Assembly (NCBI GenBank): GCA_002499195.1
Contig: DAKS01000058.1
Span: 1-8,048 of the forward strand
DNA from: Euryarchaeota archaeon UBA443
Lineage (GTDB): Archaea; Thermoplasmatota; Poseidoniia; Poseidoniales; Poseidoniaceae
Length of the DNA: 8,048 nucleotides
Reading direction: 5' to 3'
Shown here: in pieces, positions 1 through 5,151 of the stretch
Layout of the letters: every line of letters starts with the position of its first letter
Position numbering within the stretch: position 1 is the stretch's first letter
Notes under the pieces: generated by a model
Told to the model about the DNA's origin: nothing
Database searches by the model: none
What the model saw: the letters and a program-made list of their open reading frames with translations, nothing else
Program-made: the position numbers and the translations under genes

Positions 1-96
1 CTGATTTCGACTGATTCGACCATGCCACTCAATCCTTCCAAACATCGGCCATTCAAACCTTTTTCGTCGCACCCTACTCAAATGCAATTTCAGTAA
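1..96. other. unresolved left window edge, fragment of a neighbouring gene
   Basis: Two readings compete. On the plus strand one frame is open from base 1 to a TAA at 94-96. That would be the last 31 codons of a gene converging on the PKD lipoprotein with a 23-base overlap, a size like the other two convergent overlaps in this window. However, the encoded tail is rich in Pro, His, Lys and Ser and is not recognisable. On the minus strand an ATG at 23-21 opens a frame to the edge (starting MVESVEI). An AGGA lies about 10 bases upstream of it, and it could be the next gene in the same direction as the lipoprotein. A second minus-strand ATG at 45-43 is also open to the edge. The sequence does not decide between these. 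Confidence 0.25.
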
Positions 97-1249
97 TGAC
101 TGGTTCATGTATGACAATTCTTAGTGTCAAGGTCCAATCATTGCCCGGATCGGGGTCTGGCAGAAATTCAACAGCCGAGTCGGGATTTGTCTGTATTGCA
201 CGTACGAACAACGCCCACGGATTCTGACCGAAGTTTTGACCACGGCGATCAAGAATTGTACGTAAAACCATTTCTTCTGAGTCTGCTTCAATGACTTCAT
301 CGAGACCTTTTGGATTTAGATCAGTAGCGATGATGGTCGCTTTAGCATTCTCGGATTGCGTTACATTACCCCCTTCCGTTTCTGCCTCTTCATTGAATCC
401 TTCTTCAGGAATTGAAACGATTAGAGAGAAATTGTCGTAAGGTTGGATAATATCATTTTCAAGTTCAAGCACTGCTTCAAAAGAGAGAATTCTTCCTTGT
501 TGCCCAGGCAAGATTTCTTCGGTCCATTCCTCACCCTCATCAAGATAATCCGACCAAGTTTGTTCGAGGACGCGTTCTTTCCATTCGATGTTGAATTGTC
601 TTGCTGAGACATTGATTTCGAATGCCTCGGTCACAATTCCGCCCTGGCCATCGTCAATGGTCAATGAACCGACGTAGAGGCCGCTTGTATTGGTCATGAG
701 CAGTGTTTGTGGTTCAGTTGAATCAATATCATTTCTGCCATCGCCATCGCCATCGGAGTCAACGCCCCAATCCAAATCCCATTGATACGATAATTCAGCC
801 GCTTCAGGATCGGTCGAAGCAGAAGCATCGAGAAGTACGGCGTCACCTGCACGGGGGTTCTCAGGATAGGTTAGTTCAATGGTTGGAACGCCGTTGACAA
901 TAATGATAGTGAATGCTTCATCGATGCCTCCCTGATCGTTTTCGACTTCGAGAGACACCGTGTATGCGCCAAAGATATTGTAAATATGTGATGTGAAACC
1001 TGTCACCGTCTCTGAGGTTTCACCATCACCAAAGTCCCAACGATATGCAGTAATAATTCCCTCAATAGCATCGGATTCGCGAGCATCAAAGGTAACCATT
1101 TCTCCTTCTTGAATGAGAAGAGGGTAGGCCTCTAAGGTTGCTCGAGGTTTGGTTGCCGAATCAAGTGCTCCAAGACATCCTGCAAGTGAAACGGTCATCA
1201 TAATTGCAGTGAGAAACAATCCACGAGACCGTAGCGTTTTCTCTTGCAT
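74..1249 (-). CDS. PKD-domain lipoprotein
   Basis: Predicted secreted, lipid-anchored surface protein of 391 residues. The N-terminus has a basic start, a hydrophobic stretch (residues 11-24) and a bacterial-style lipobox SLAGC with the Cys at residue 25. Export with lipid attachment at C25 is therefore expected. A first PKD domain covers about 37-119 and carries the signature YRWDFGDGE near 69-77. A second PKD-like domain covers about 121-215 and contains an Asp/Gly-rich loop at 164-174 (DSDGDGDGRND) resembling thrombospondin type 3 calcium-binding loops. Residues about 219-391 form a further acidic, strand-rich region that I do not recognise. PKD domains usually mediate protein or glycan contacts outside the cell; substrate and partner are unknown. 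The ATG start is supported by GAGGG six bases upstream (minus strand of 1256-1260) and by the signal peptide beginning right there. The gene lies downstream of a small acidic protein on the same strand, with a 74-base gap. Confidence 0.85.
   Translation of the reverse strand: MQEKTLRSRGLFLTAIMMTVSLAGCLGALDSATKPRATLEAYPLLIQEGEMVTFDARESDAIEGIITAYRWDFGDGETSETVTGFTSHIYNIFGAYTVSLEVENDQGGIDEAFTIIIVNGVPTIELTYPENPRAGDAVLLDASASTDPEAAELSYQWDLDWGVDSDGDGDGRNDIDSTEPQTLLMTNTSGLYVGSLTIDDGQGGIVTEAFEINVSARQFNIEWKERVLEQTWSDYLDEGEEWTEEILPGQQGRILSFEAVLELENDIIQPYDNFSLIVSIPEEGFNEEAETEGGNVTQSENAKATIIATDLNPKGLDEVIEADSEEMVLRTILDRRGQNFGQNPWALFVRAIQTNPDSAVEFLPDPDPGNDWTLTLRIVIHEPVITEIAFE
737..754. repeat. three tandem 6-base units encoding an Asp-Gly loop
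   Basis: Three consecutive copies of GCCATC on the plus strand. Read on the minus strand they encode alternating Asp and Gly in the putative calcium-binding loop of the lipoprotein's second PKD-like domain. The short repeat could change copy number by slippage in multiples of two codons without breaking the frame. Confidence 0.6.
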
Positions 1250-1323
1250 AACCTTCCCTCAATCTCGTCCTATATCTAACCATGTTGTTATTCTGAGCGT
1301 TTTTGTTTGATTCAAATCACTGT
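1250..1323 (-). promoter_or_regulatory. upstream region of the PKD lipoprotein: weak TATA-like site, SD and a small palindrome
   Basis: Read on the minus strand, this gap holds an AT-rich TTAGATATAGGA (complement of 1269-1280) centred about 26 bases before the ATG. That is a possible archaeal TATA box, but it would put transcription start close to the start codon. It also holds GAGGG (complement of 1256-1260) six bases before the ATG, a plausible Shine-Dalgarno site. An inverted repeat, TTTGA-T-TCAAA, lies at 1306-1316 just after the upstream gene's stop. Whether the lipoprotein has its own promoter or is read through from the upstream acidic-protein gene cannot be settled from sequence. Confidence 0.35.
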
Positions 1324-1695
1324 TTATTCGGGCGAGTCGAAGGAGACTTCGGTAGAAACATCACCGATTATGGCTGCTGAATCAAGATGGTTTCCAAGTT
1401 CCTCAATCGAACTATGTTCAACAACATTTTTCTCGGAATAATTTTCCATTTCTGAATCGATAAGAACATCGTCGATGGTGGCATCATGCTCATCATAATC
1501 CGGTGCTGGCAAGACTGTTAAATCATCTAGTTGCTCTTCATCTGCTTCAAGAATTGATTCAATTGCTGAAACATCTTCCTCAACATCTCGCTGGTATTGT
1601 TCCTCGAGTTTAGAAAGCATGTTGTCTTCAGTAGAATCTTCATCGGACTCGGTGTTTGAGGCCTGTTTTGTAAAAAAACGCCGAAAGAAACCCAT
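1324..1695 (-). CDS. small highly acidic protein with basic aromatic N-terminus, unknown function
   Basis: Not recognised. The chosen start gives 123 residues. The first ten residues (MGFFRRFFTK) are basic and aromatic, as in proteins that lie on the inner membrane face or bind a partner through a short amphipathic helix. The remainder is strongly acidic (runs of Asp/Glu near 16-25, 38-58 and 67-85), low in Cys and Gly, and probably largely disordered with a helical part around 26-52. There is no signal peptide or transmembrane segment. The same frame stays open upstream to 1881, but that part is antisense to the exonuclease's catalytic N-terminus and has noncoding-like composition. I therefore start at the ATG at 1695-1693. 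No Shine-Dalgarno precedes it, and an ATTAAAG lies about 26 bases upstream, so a leaderless transcript is possible. The gene is divergent from the exonuclease and upstream of the PKD lipoprotein. Confidence 0.6.
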   Translation of the reverse strand: MGFFRRFFTKQASNTESDEDSTEDNMLSKLEEQYQRDVEEDVSAIESILEADEEQLDDLTVLPAPDYDEHDATIDDVLIDSEMENYSEKNVVEHSSIEELGNHLDSAAIIGDVSTEVSFDSPE

Positions 1696-1797
1696 ATTGG
1701 CTGGTACAGGGAGGCCTTCTTTAATCTGAGTGAAGGTTTTCTTTGAACAACATGGTTCAGGCGATAGTTCTTCAATTGCACTGGATTGGGAGGAGGC
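1696..1797. promoter_or_regulatory. divergent intergenic region between acidic protein and exonuclease
   Basis: These 102 bases must hold start signals for both flanking genes. An inverted repeat TGAAC-AACATG-GTTCA lies at 1744-1759 (5-base arms, 6-base spacer), roughly midway, and could be an operator. An ATTAAAG-like element on the minus strand near 1718-1724 could serve as a TATA box for the acidic-protein gene. There is no convincing TATA box for the exonuclease. All of these are weak by themselves. Confidence 0.35.
1788..1796 (+). promoter_or_regulatory. Shine-Dalgarno site deciding the exonuclease start
   Basis: GGGAGGAGG sits immediately before the ATG at 1798. The GGAGG at 1789-1793 has a 4-base spacer to the ATG, which supports starting there rather than at the in-frame TTG at 1786, which lies within two bases of this purine-rich tract and would place it inside the coding region. 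Confidence 0.65.
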
Positions 1798-2613
1798 ATG
1801 GAACTGCTGGAAGGTGAACGAGTTCTCGCTTTCGACTTGGAAACGACCGGCATCAGTACATCTCGAGATCGAATCGTGCAATTAGCGCTCATCGGTTCGG
1901 ATGTTGATAATTCCGAAATTTCCTACGATCAGTTGGTTAATCCGCGCCGGCCCATTCCCTACGAGTCGCAAAAAATTCACGGTATATCGGATGCTGATGT
2001 CCGAGGACAACCTGACTTTTCTGAAATTGCTGACAGTGTTTCGAGTTTGATTGAAGGGTGTGTTCTAATCGGCCATAATGTCAGACAATTCGACCTTCCA
2101 ATGTTGCGAAATGAATTCTTGAGGATCGGGGCCCTACCTCCTGAACCTAAAGCCGTTCTCGACACATTGGAAATGGTTCGGCGGCTAAAATTACCTCGGC
2201 CACACCGTCTTGGGGCGCAATGTAATCGACACGGCATATCTCTGGAGAATGCGCACAATGCATCAGCAGATGCTGCTGCATCATTGTTGCTTCTCTGGAA
2301 ATTAGGGCTTGATCATCCGAGTTATTTTCGAAAATCGTTGGAAGAAGTGGAGCAATGGTGCGCGACCGGTTCTACTGCAAAGGCTCAATCCGACCTCGGC
2401 CCACAACTCGATGATTTGGAATTGGTCGATCCTAACGGCATGGTTCGCCGGGATGGTAGCCATATGGTCCTCGCAGTCGGACGTCATCGGGGACGTCATT
2501 TGGAAGAGTTGAACGAACTCGATCCTCGTTATCTTCAATGGTTGCTTTCACCGAATGGTATTGAAGATGCAAATGCAGTTCAAATGATCAAGGCTTACCT
2601 GAATCAGGAATAG
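1798..2613 (+). CDS. DnaQ-like (DEDDh) 3'-5' exonuclease with ExoX-like C-terminal domain
   Basis: Predicted cytoplasmic two-metal 3'-5' exonuclease of 271 residues that removes nucleotides from DNA 3' ends in proofreading or repair. The RNase T/DnaQ fold occupies about 8-172. Exo I is DLETTG with D13 and E15; Exo II is HNVRQFD with D99; Exo III is HNASAD with H153 and D158. All five DEDDh residues are present, so the enzyme should be active. Residues about 222-260 match the short C-terminal module of exodeoxyribonuclease X and DUF3820 proteins: a basic GRHRGRHLEEL followed by DPRYLQWLL. E. coli ExoX is about 220 residues. This protein is longer because of a linker at about 173-220. The start is set by a Shine-Dalgarno at 1788-1796 and by the catalytic domain beginning a few residues later. 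Its 3' end overlaps the convergent Cas4-like nuclease gene by 26 bases. It could also act as an editing subunit for a polymerase, but the ExoX-like tail argues for a stand-alone repair nuclease. Confidence 0.88.
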   Translation: MELLEGERVLAFDLETTGISTSRDRIVQLALIGSDVDNSEISYDQLVNPRRPIPYESQKIHGISDADVRGQPDFSEIADSVSSLIEGCVLIGHNVRQFDLPMLRNEFLRIGALPPEPKAVLDTLEMVRRLKLPRPHRLGAQCNRHGISLENAHNASADAAASLLLLWKLGLDHPSYFRKSLEEVEQWCATGSTAKAQSDLGPQLDDLELVDPNGMVRRDGSHMVLAVGRHRGRHLEELNELDPRYLQWLLSPNGIEDANAVQMIKAYLNQE

Positions 2614-3742
2614 GTGCCCACGGTAACACATCGCACCATGGTCCAACGCGCCAAACCTCTCGGTTCATCATCGCACTTCCAAGGAAAATTGGTCCTTGAT
2701 GGCCATCGTCCAGTAGTGCTTCTAGGACTTCTTTTCCGCGTCCATCAAACGTTACATTACGCATCTGTCCTGTTGGTTCCACATCGCCAAGATCGTTTCT
2801 AGGTACGCACTCTTCGACGGTTGCTGTTGAACGTCCTTCATCGTACTGATGTAAAATCACAACGCCATCAGCAAAATCACCTTTGTGAAGAGACTTGTTT
2901 TGATGTCGCCAATTCCACCAGTGGGGACACCATGCTTTCCAATCACAAAAGCCTCCACATGAAGACTGTCCCGGAGTTGGATCAAGCGGTGTCTCTGATG
3001 GTTTCGTAGCATCCCAGGCCTCATATGCCGCTTCTAGGACGTTATCTCCAACCGCATCCCACTTTGATGATGTATCTGTGTACCATCCTTGTGCTTGAAC
3101 GGGGGGTGCTTTCTCATTGTTCGAAAGAAGAATGTCTCGATACATGCGCAATTGACGATTTACTTCTGGCTTGAGTTTGCCTTGAGGAGGCTTACCGGTT
3201 TTCAAATCAGCAACCAACCAGCCAGTGAGTTTCCCTGAGTCGTCGACATCCGCAAGCAAGAGGTCCAATCGTCCCATCAGATGACCATCCTTGGTAACCA
3301 ATTCTCCTTCAACAGCTATAGTGAGTGATTGGATTTTCTTCCATAATGCAATGGTGATACGGTCATGGGCTAAGCCTTGTACTCCAACATGATCAAGAAG
3401 CATATTGATCGCTCCCTTCTGTTGCTTTTGGGCTTCTCTATACTTATCTTCTTTCCAATTTGGATGTCGCGGAGTATCATGGAAGATTTGTTTTTCTTCT
3501 TCCCATCGTTTTCGTAGCAAAGCATCGGCCTCGCCAAGAATCCAATTTGATTCAGCGGGTTCTCGGCCTGCTAAATCGATCTGCAACAAATCCTCGATAG
3601 AAGCATGCACAGCCGTACCTAATGATGCAGCCATACCTGCTTTCCTTGGCAACCTCTGCCGACTAAGCCAATACATCCGGGGGCATGTTTCGTATCGATT
3701 CCACGCAGAAGGAGATAGGCTGTGTTTGCGCTCTTCGACCAT
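2588..3742 (-). CDS. Cas4/AddB-like PD-(D/E)XK nuclease with Fe-S cluster
   Basis: Predicted DNA nuclease of 384 residues in the RecB/AddB/Cas4 branch of the PD-(D/E)XK superfamily (PDDEXK_1 type). The motifs appear in family order: GTAVHASIE with H46 and E50, GRLDLLL with D160, ADLKTGK with D179 and K181, and QLRMY with Q197 and Y201. Four cysteines are placed as in iron-sulfur nucleases: C20 in ETCPRMYW before the fold, and C262, C266 and C272 (C-x3-C-x5-C) after it. They probably bind a 4Fe-4S cluster. The family usually shows C-x2-C-x5-C, so the first spacing is one residue longer here. Residues about 283-384 form an additional C-terminal strand-rich domain absent from typical Cas4 (around 200 residues). 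Its fold is unknown to me, and a nucleic-acid-binding role is only a guess. No helicase motifs are present. There is no strong Shine-Dalgarno before the ATG. The gene is divergent from the PAC2 gene and convergent with the exonuclease gene. Repair or recombination end processing is more likely than CRISPR adaptation, since no cas1/cas2 or array is in the window. Confidence 0.85.
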   Translation of the reverse strand: MVEERKHSLSPSAWNRYETCPRMYWLSRQRLPRKAGMAASLGTAVHASIEDLLQIDLAGREPAESNWILGEADALLRKRWEEEKQIFHDTPRHPNWKEDKYREAQKQQKGAINMLLDHVGVQGLAHDRITIALWKKIQSLTIAVEGELVTKDGHLMGRLDLLLADVDDSGKLTGWLVADLKTGKPPQGKLKPEVNRQLRMYRDILLSNNEKAPPVQAQGWYTDTSSKWDAVGDNVLEAAYEAWDATKPSETPLDPTPGQSSCGGFCDWKAWCPHWWNWRHQNKSLHKGDFADGVVILHQYDEGRSTATVEECVPRNDLGDVEPTGQMRNVTFDGRGKEVLEALLDDGHQGPIFLGSAMMNREVWRVGPWCDVLPWAPIPDSGKP

Positions 3743-3798
3743 GAACAGGCCCCGTCCTTGAAGGACATGAAACCTACGCTTGAAGGCGAAAGTGTTGA
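3743..3798. promoter_or_regulatory. divergent intergenic region with paired CTTGAAGG motif
   Basis: The 56 bases between the Cas4-like nuclease and PAC2 starts contain CTTGAAGG twice, at 3757-3764 and 3779-3786. The copies begin 22 bases apart, about two helical turns, so they would lie on the same DNA face. The first copy sits inside a perfect 11-base inverted repeat TCCTT-G-AAGGA (3755-3765). This could be an operator serving both genes. No clear TATA box is visible for either direction. Confidence 0.35.
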
Positions 3799-4620
3799 AT
3801 GCCTCCTTGCAAAGTTGCGGTTATGGAAGGAACTCTCGTCAAGATTCGAGCGGACGTTGTAACTGAAGGCGCACTTGTCATCACCTGTTTTCCAAGTGTG
3901 GGGATGGTATCAAGCGTTGTTGGTCATTATTTGATTGATAATCTGGAGCTTGAATTTGTTGGCGGAGTCGTTGACTCTCGCCTCCCTCCTCTAACATTGG
4001 TTACCGATGGCAAACCAATGCCAATCATTCGAGCGTATGCCGGTAAACCTGAATGCAGTATTGAAGGATGTGACAAGATTATTCTGTTGATGAGTGAACT
4101 TGTCATTCCAAGTCCGCTTGTCAACGATATCGTATGGGCACTATACGATTGGTCTAAAGGATCAAAGATTCGTATGGGCATTCTGGTTGATGCCTTTTCC
4201 AAAGAAGGGCTTGGAGGAAACTCTGGAATCGAGGAGCCGACAGTTGATTATGATGATACAGATGATACAGATCTAGTAGGCATTGGTGCCACAGACCACG
4301 TTTGTGATATGCTCAAAGGGATGGAAATACCATTGCTGACCAGTGGTGTCATTCGCGGCATCAATGGTGTTTTGCTGAGTGAAGCCCGAAGAAGAGCTAT
4401 CGATGTCATGAGCGTCATGGTTGAGGCTGATCCTCGCTTCCCTGATGCTCGTGCTGCTGCTGCATTGGTCAAGAAACTTAATTCAATTCTACCGACAACA
4501 CATCTCGACGATCAACCACTGCTCGAAGAAGCCCAGATGCTTGAAGAACAGTTGAAATCACTTCTTAGTCAAGCCGCACCGAATGAGGCTCCATCGCCAT
4601 CATCCATGCTTTACGGTTGA
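3799..4620 (+). CDS. PAC2-family proteasome assembly chaperone (PbaB-like)
   Basis: Predicted cytoplasmic chaperone of 273 residues for assembly or activation of the 20S proteasome. The PAC2 fold is visible from the N-terminal strand-turn ALVITCFPSVGMVSSVVG (about 25-42), equivalent to the family's GFPG-x-G turn. It continues through IILLMSELVIPSP (about 94-106), MGILVDAFSKEG (about 125-136) and the later helix-rich half containing IPLLTSGVIRGINGVLL. Residues about 241-257 form a charged helix, then a flexible Pro/Ser linker leads to the C-terminus. The last three residues are Leu-Tyr-Gly, a hydrophobic-Tyr-X (HbYX) tail of the kind that docks into pockets of the proteasome alpha ring. An acidic insert DYDDTDDTD lies at about 151-159. 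The ATG at 3799 is used, but an in-frame ATG at 3823 would remove eight residues and also fits the family; neither has a good Shine-Dalgarno. The gene converges with the DUF2231-like gene and overlaps it by 21 bases. PAC2 proteins also occur in actinobacteria, but the HbYX tail and context favour an archaeal protein. Confidence 0.85.
   Translation: MPPCKVAVMEGTLVKIRADVVTEGALVITCFPSVGMVSSVVGHYLIDNLELEFVGGVVDSRLPPLTLVTDGKPMPIIRAYAGKPECSIEGCDKIILLMSELVIPSPLVNDIVWALYDWSKGSKIRMGILVDAFSKEGLGGNSGIEEPTVDYDDTDDTDLVGIGATDHVCDMLKGMEIPLLTSGVIRGINGVLLSEARRRAIDVMSVMVEADPRFPDARAAAALVKKLNSILPTTHLDDQPLLEEAQMLEEQLKSLLSQAAPNEAPSPSSMLYG
4252..4272 (+). repeat. short direct repeat within the PAC2 gene
   Basis: GATGATACA occurs twice in tandem followed by a third partial GAT. 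It encodes the acidic insert of the PAC2 protein. It is in frame, so slippage here would change the length of a surface loop without breaking the gene. Confidence 0.5.
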
Positions 4621-5151
4621 AGACCGTCGAAGAACGAGTGCTGCGATTATCAAAACGATAACGGCGATGCTCATCCATTTTGGAAGAAGAAGTGTATTCT
4701 CCTTAACAAACGGCAGAAATTCTGTCAAAGAATCAGCTCTTGTGTATGTTCCACCAAGGGATGCAGTGAGGAGCATGCAGCCTGTTGAGATGGAGCCGAA
4801 TGCATTGTGAATATGTTGTGAAAAGCCATCACTATGCATTTTCCAGCGAGCGTACAGGACTCCTAGGGCAAGTCCTCCTCCTGCAGTAGAGAGTAGCATT
4901 TTGTTGGCGAGAAGAGGAGAGGTATGGGCTCCGCTAGGCGAGGAGTTAATGCCGGAAAGTATTGCAAACGGTAGGGCAAGAAGCCCGAACAACAATGCGA
5001 TATGGGCGGTCGTATCCATCATTGGCATGAATTTACTATCCTTGTTTTGGAAGATCAAGAACGAATGCAGTACGAAACAAAGTCCTGCAAGTGCAAACGA
5101 CCCGACTACAAGTTCGGTCGTCATGACGTGGAATGTAGCAGATTCAATCAT
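4600..5151 (-). CDS. DUF2231-like five-helix membrane protein
   Basis: Predicted integral membrane protein of 183 residues. Hydrophobic segments lie at about 12-34, 48-68, 79-100, 113-133 and 157-175, with a positively charged C-terminal end. The layout resembles DUF2231 proteins: a His just before the first helix (H8), small-residue helices, and a helix ending in an LGG-type turn (SLGGTYT, about 131-137) before an outside loop. Histidines H29, H50, H113 and H115 lie in or next to membrane segments and are candidates for haem b or metal ligands. That is inference, as no characterised motif is present. The gene starts inside the stop of the upstream choice-of-anchor-V gene (ATGA overlap at 5148-5151), with GGAGGA on the minus strand of 5158-5163 six bases upstream, so translation is probably coupled. 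It is the last visible gene of the envelope operon and converges with the PAC2 gene. The family call is made from pattern only. Confidence 0.6.
   Translation of the reverse strand: MIESATFHVMTTELVVGSFALAGLCFVLHSFLIFQNKDSKFMPMMDTTAHIALLFGLLALPFAILSGINSSPSGAHTSPLLANKMLLSTAGGGLALGVLYARWKMHSDGFSQHIHNAFGSISTGCMLLTASLGGTYTRADSLTEFLPFVKENTLLLPKWMSIAVIVLIIAALVLRRSSTVKHG

Noticed and set aside
1299..1308. T-rich run as a terminator
   Set aside because: It would only act on plus-strand transcripts, and no plus-strand gene ends there. On the minus strand it is an A run.
1786..1797. TTG start at 1786 for the exonuclease
   Set aside because: It would add only Met-Gly-Gly-Gly encoded by the Shine-Dalgarno itself; the ATG at 1798 follows that site properly.
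1696..1881. In-frame 62-residue N-terminal extension of the small acidic protein (start at 1881)
   Set aside because: It is antisense to the exonuclease's Exo I region and its Shine-Dalgarno, and has a composition unlike the acidic body. MGFFRRFF at 1695 is a much more natural start.
2588..3742. Reading the Cas4-like nuclease as part of a CRISPR-Cas system
   Set aside because: No array, cas1 or cas2 is present in the window, and the protein is nearly twice the usual Cas4 length with an additional C-terminal domain.
3405..3761. 118-codon open frame on the plus strand
   Set aside because: It lies wholly antisense to the start of the nuclease gene, whose motifs are unambiguous, and its product shows no recognisable features.
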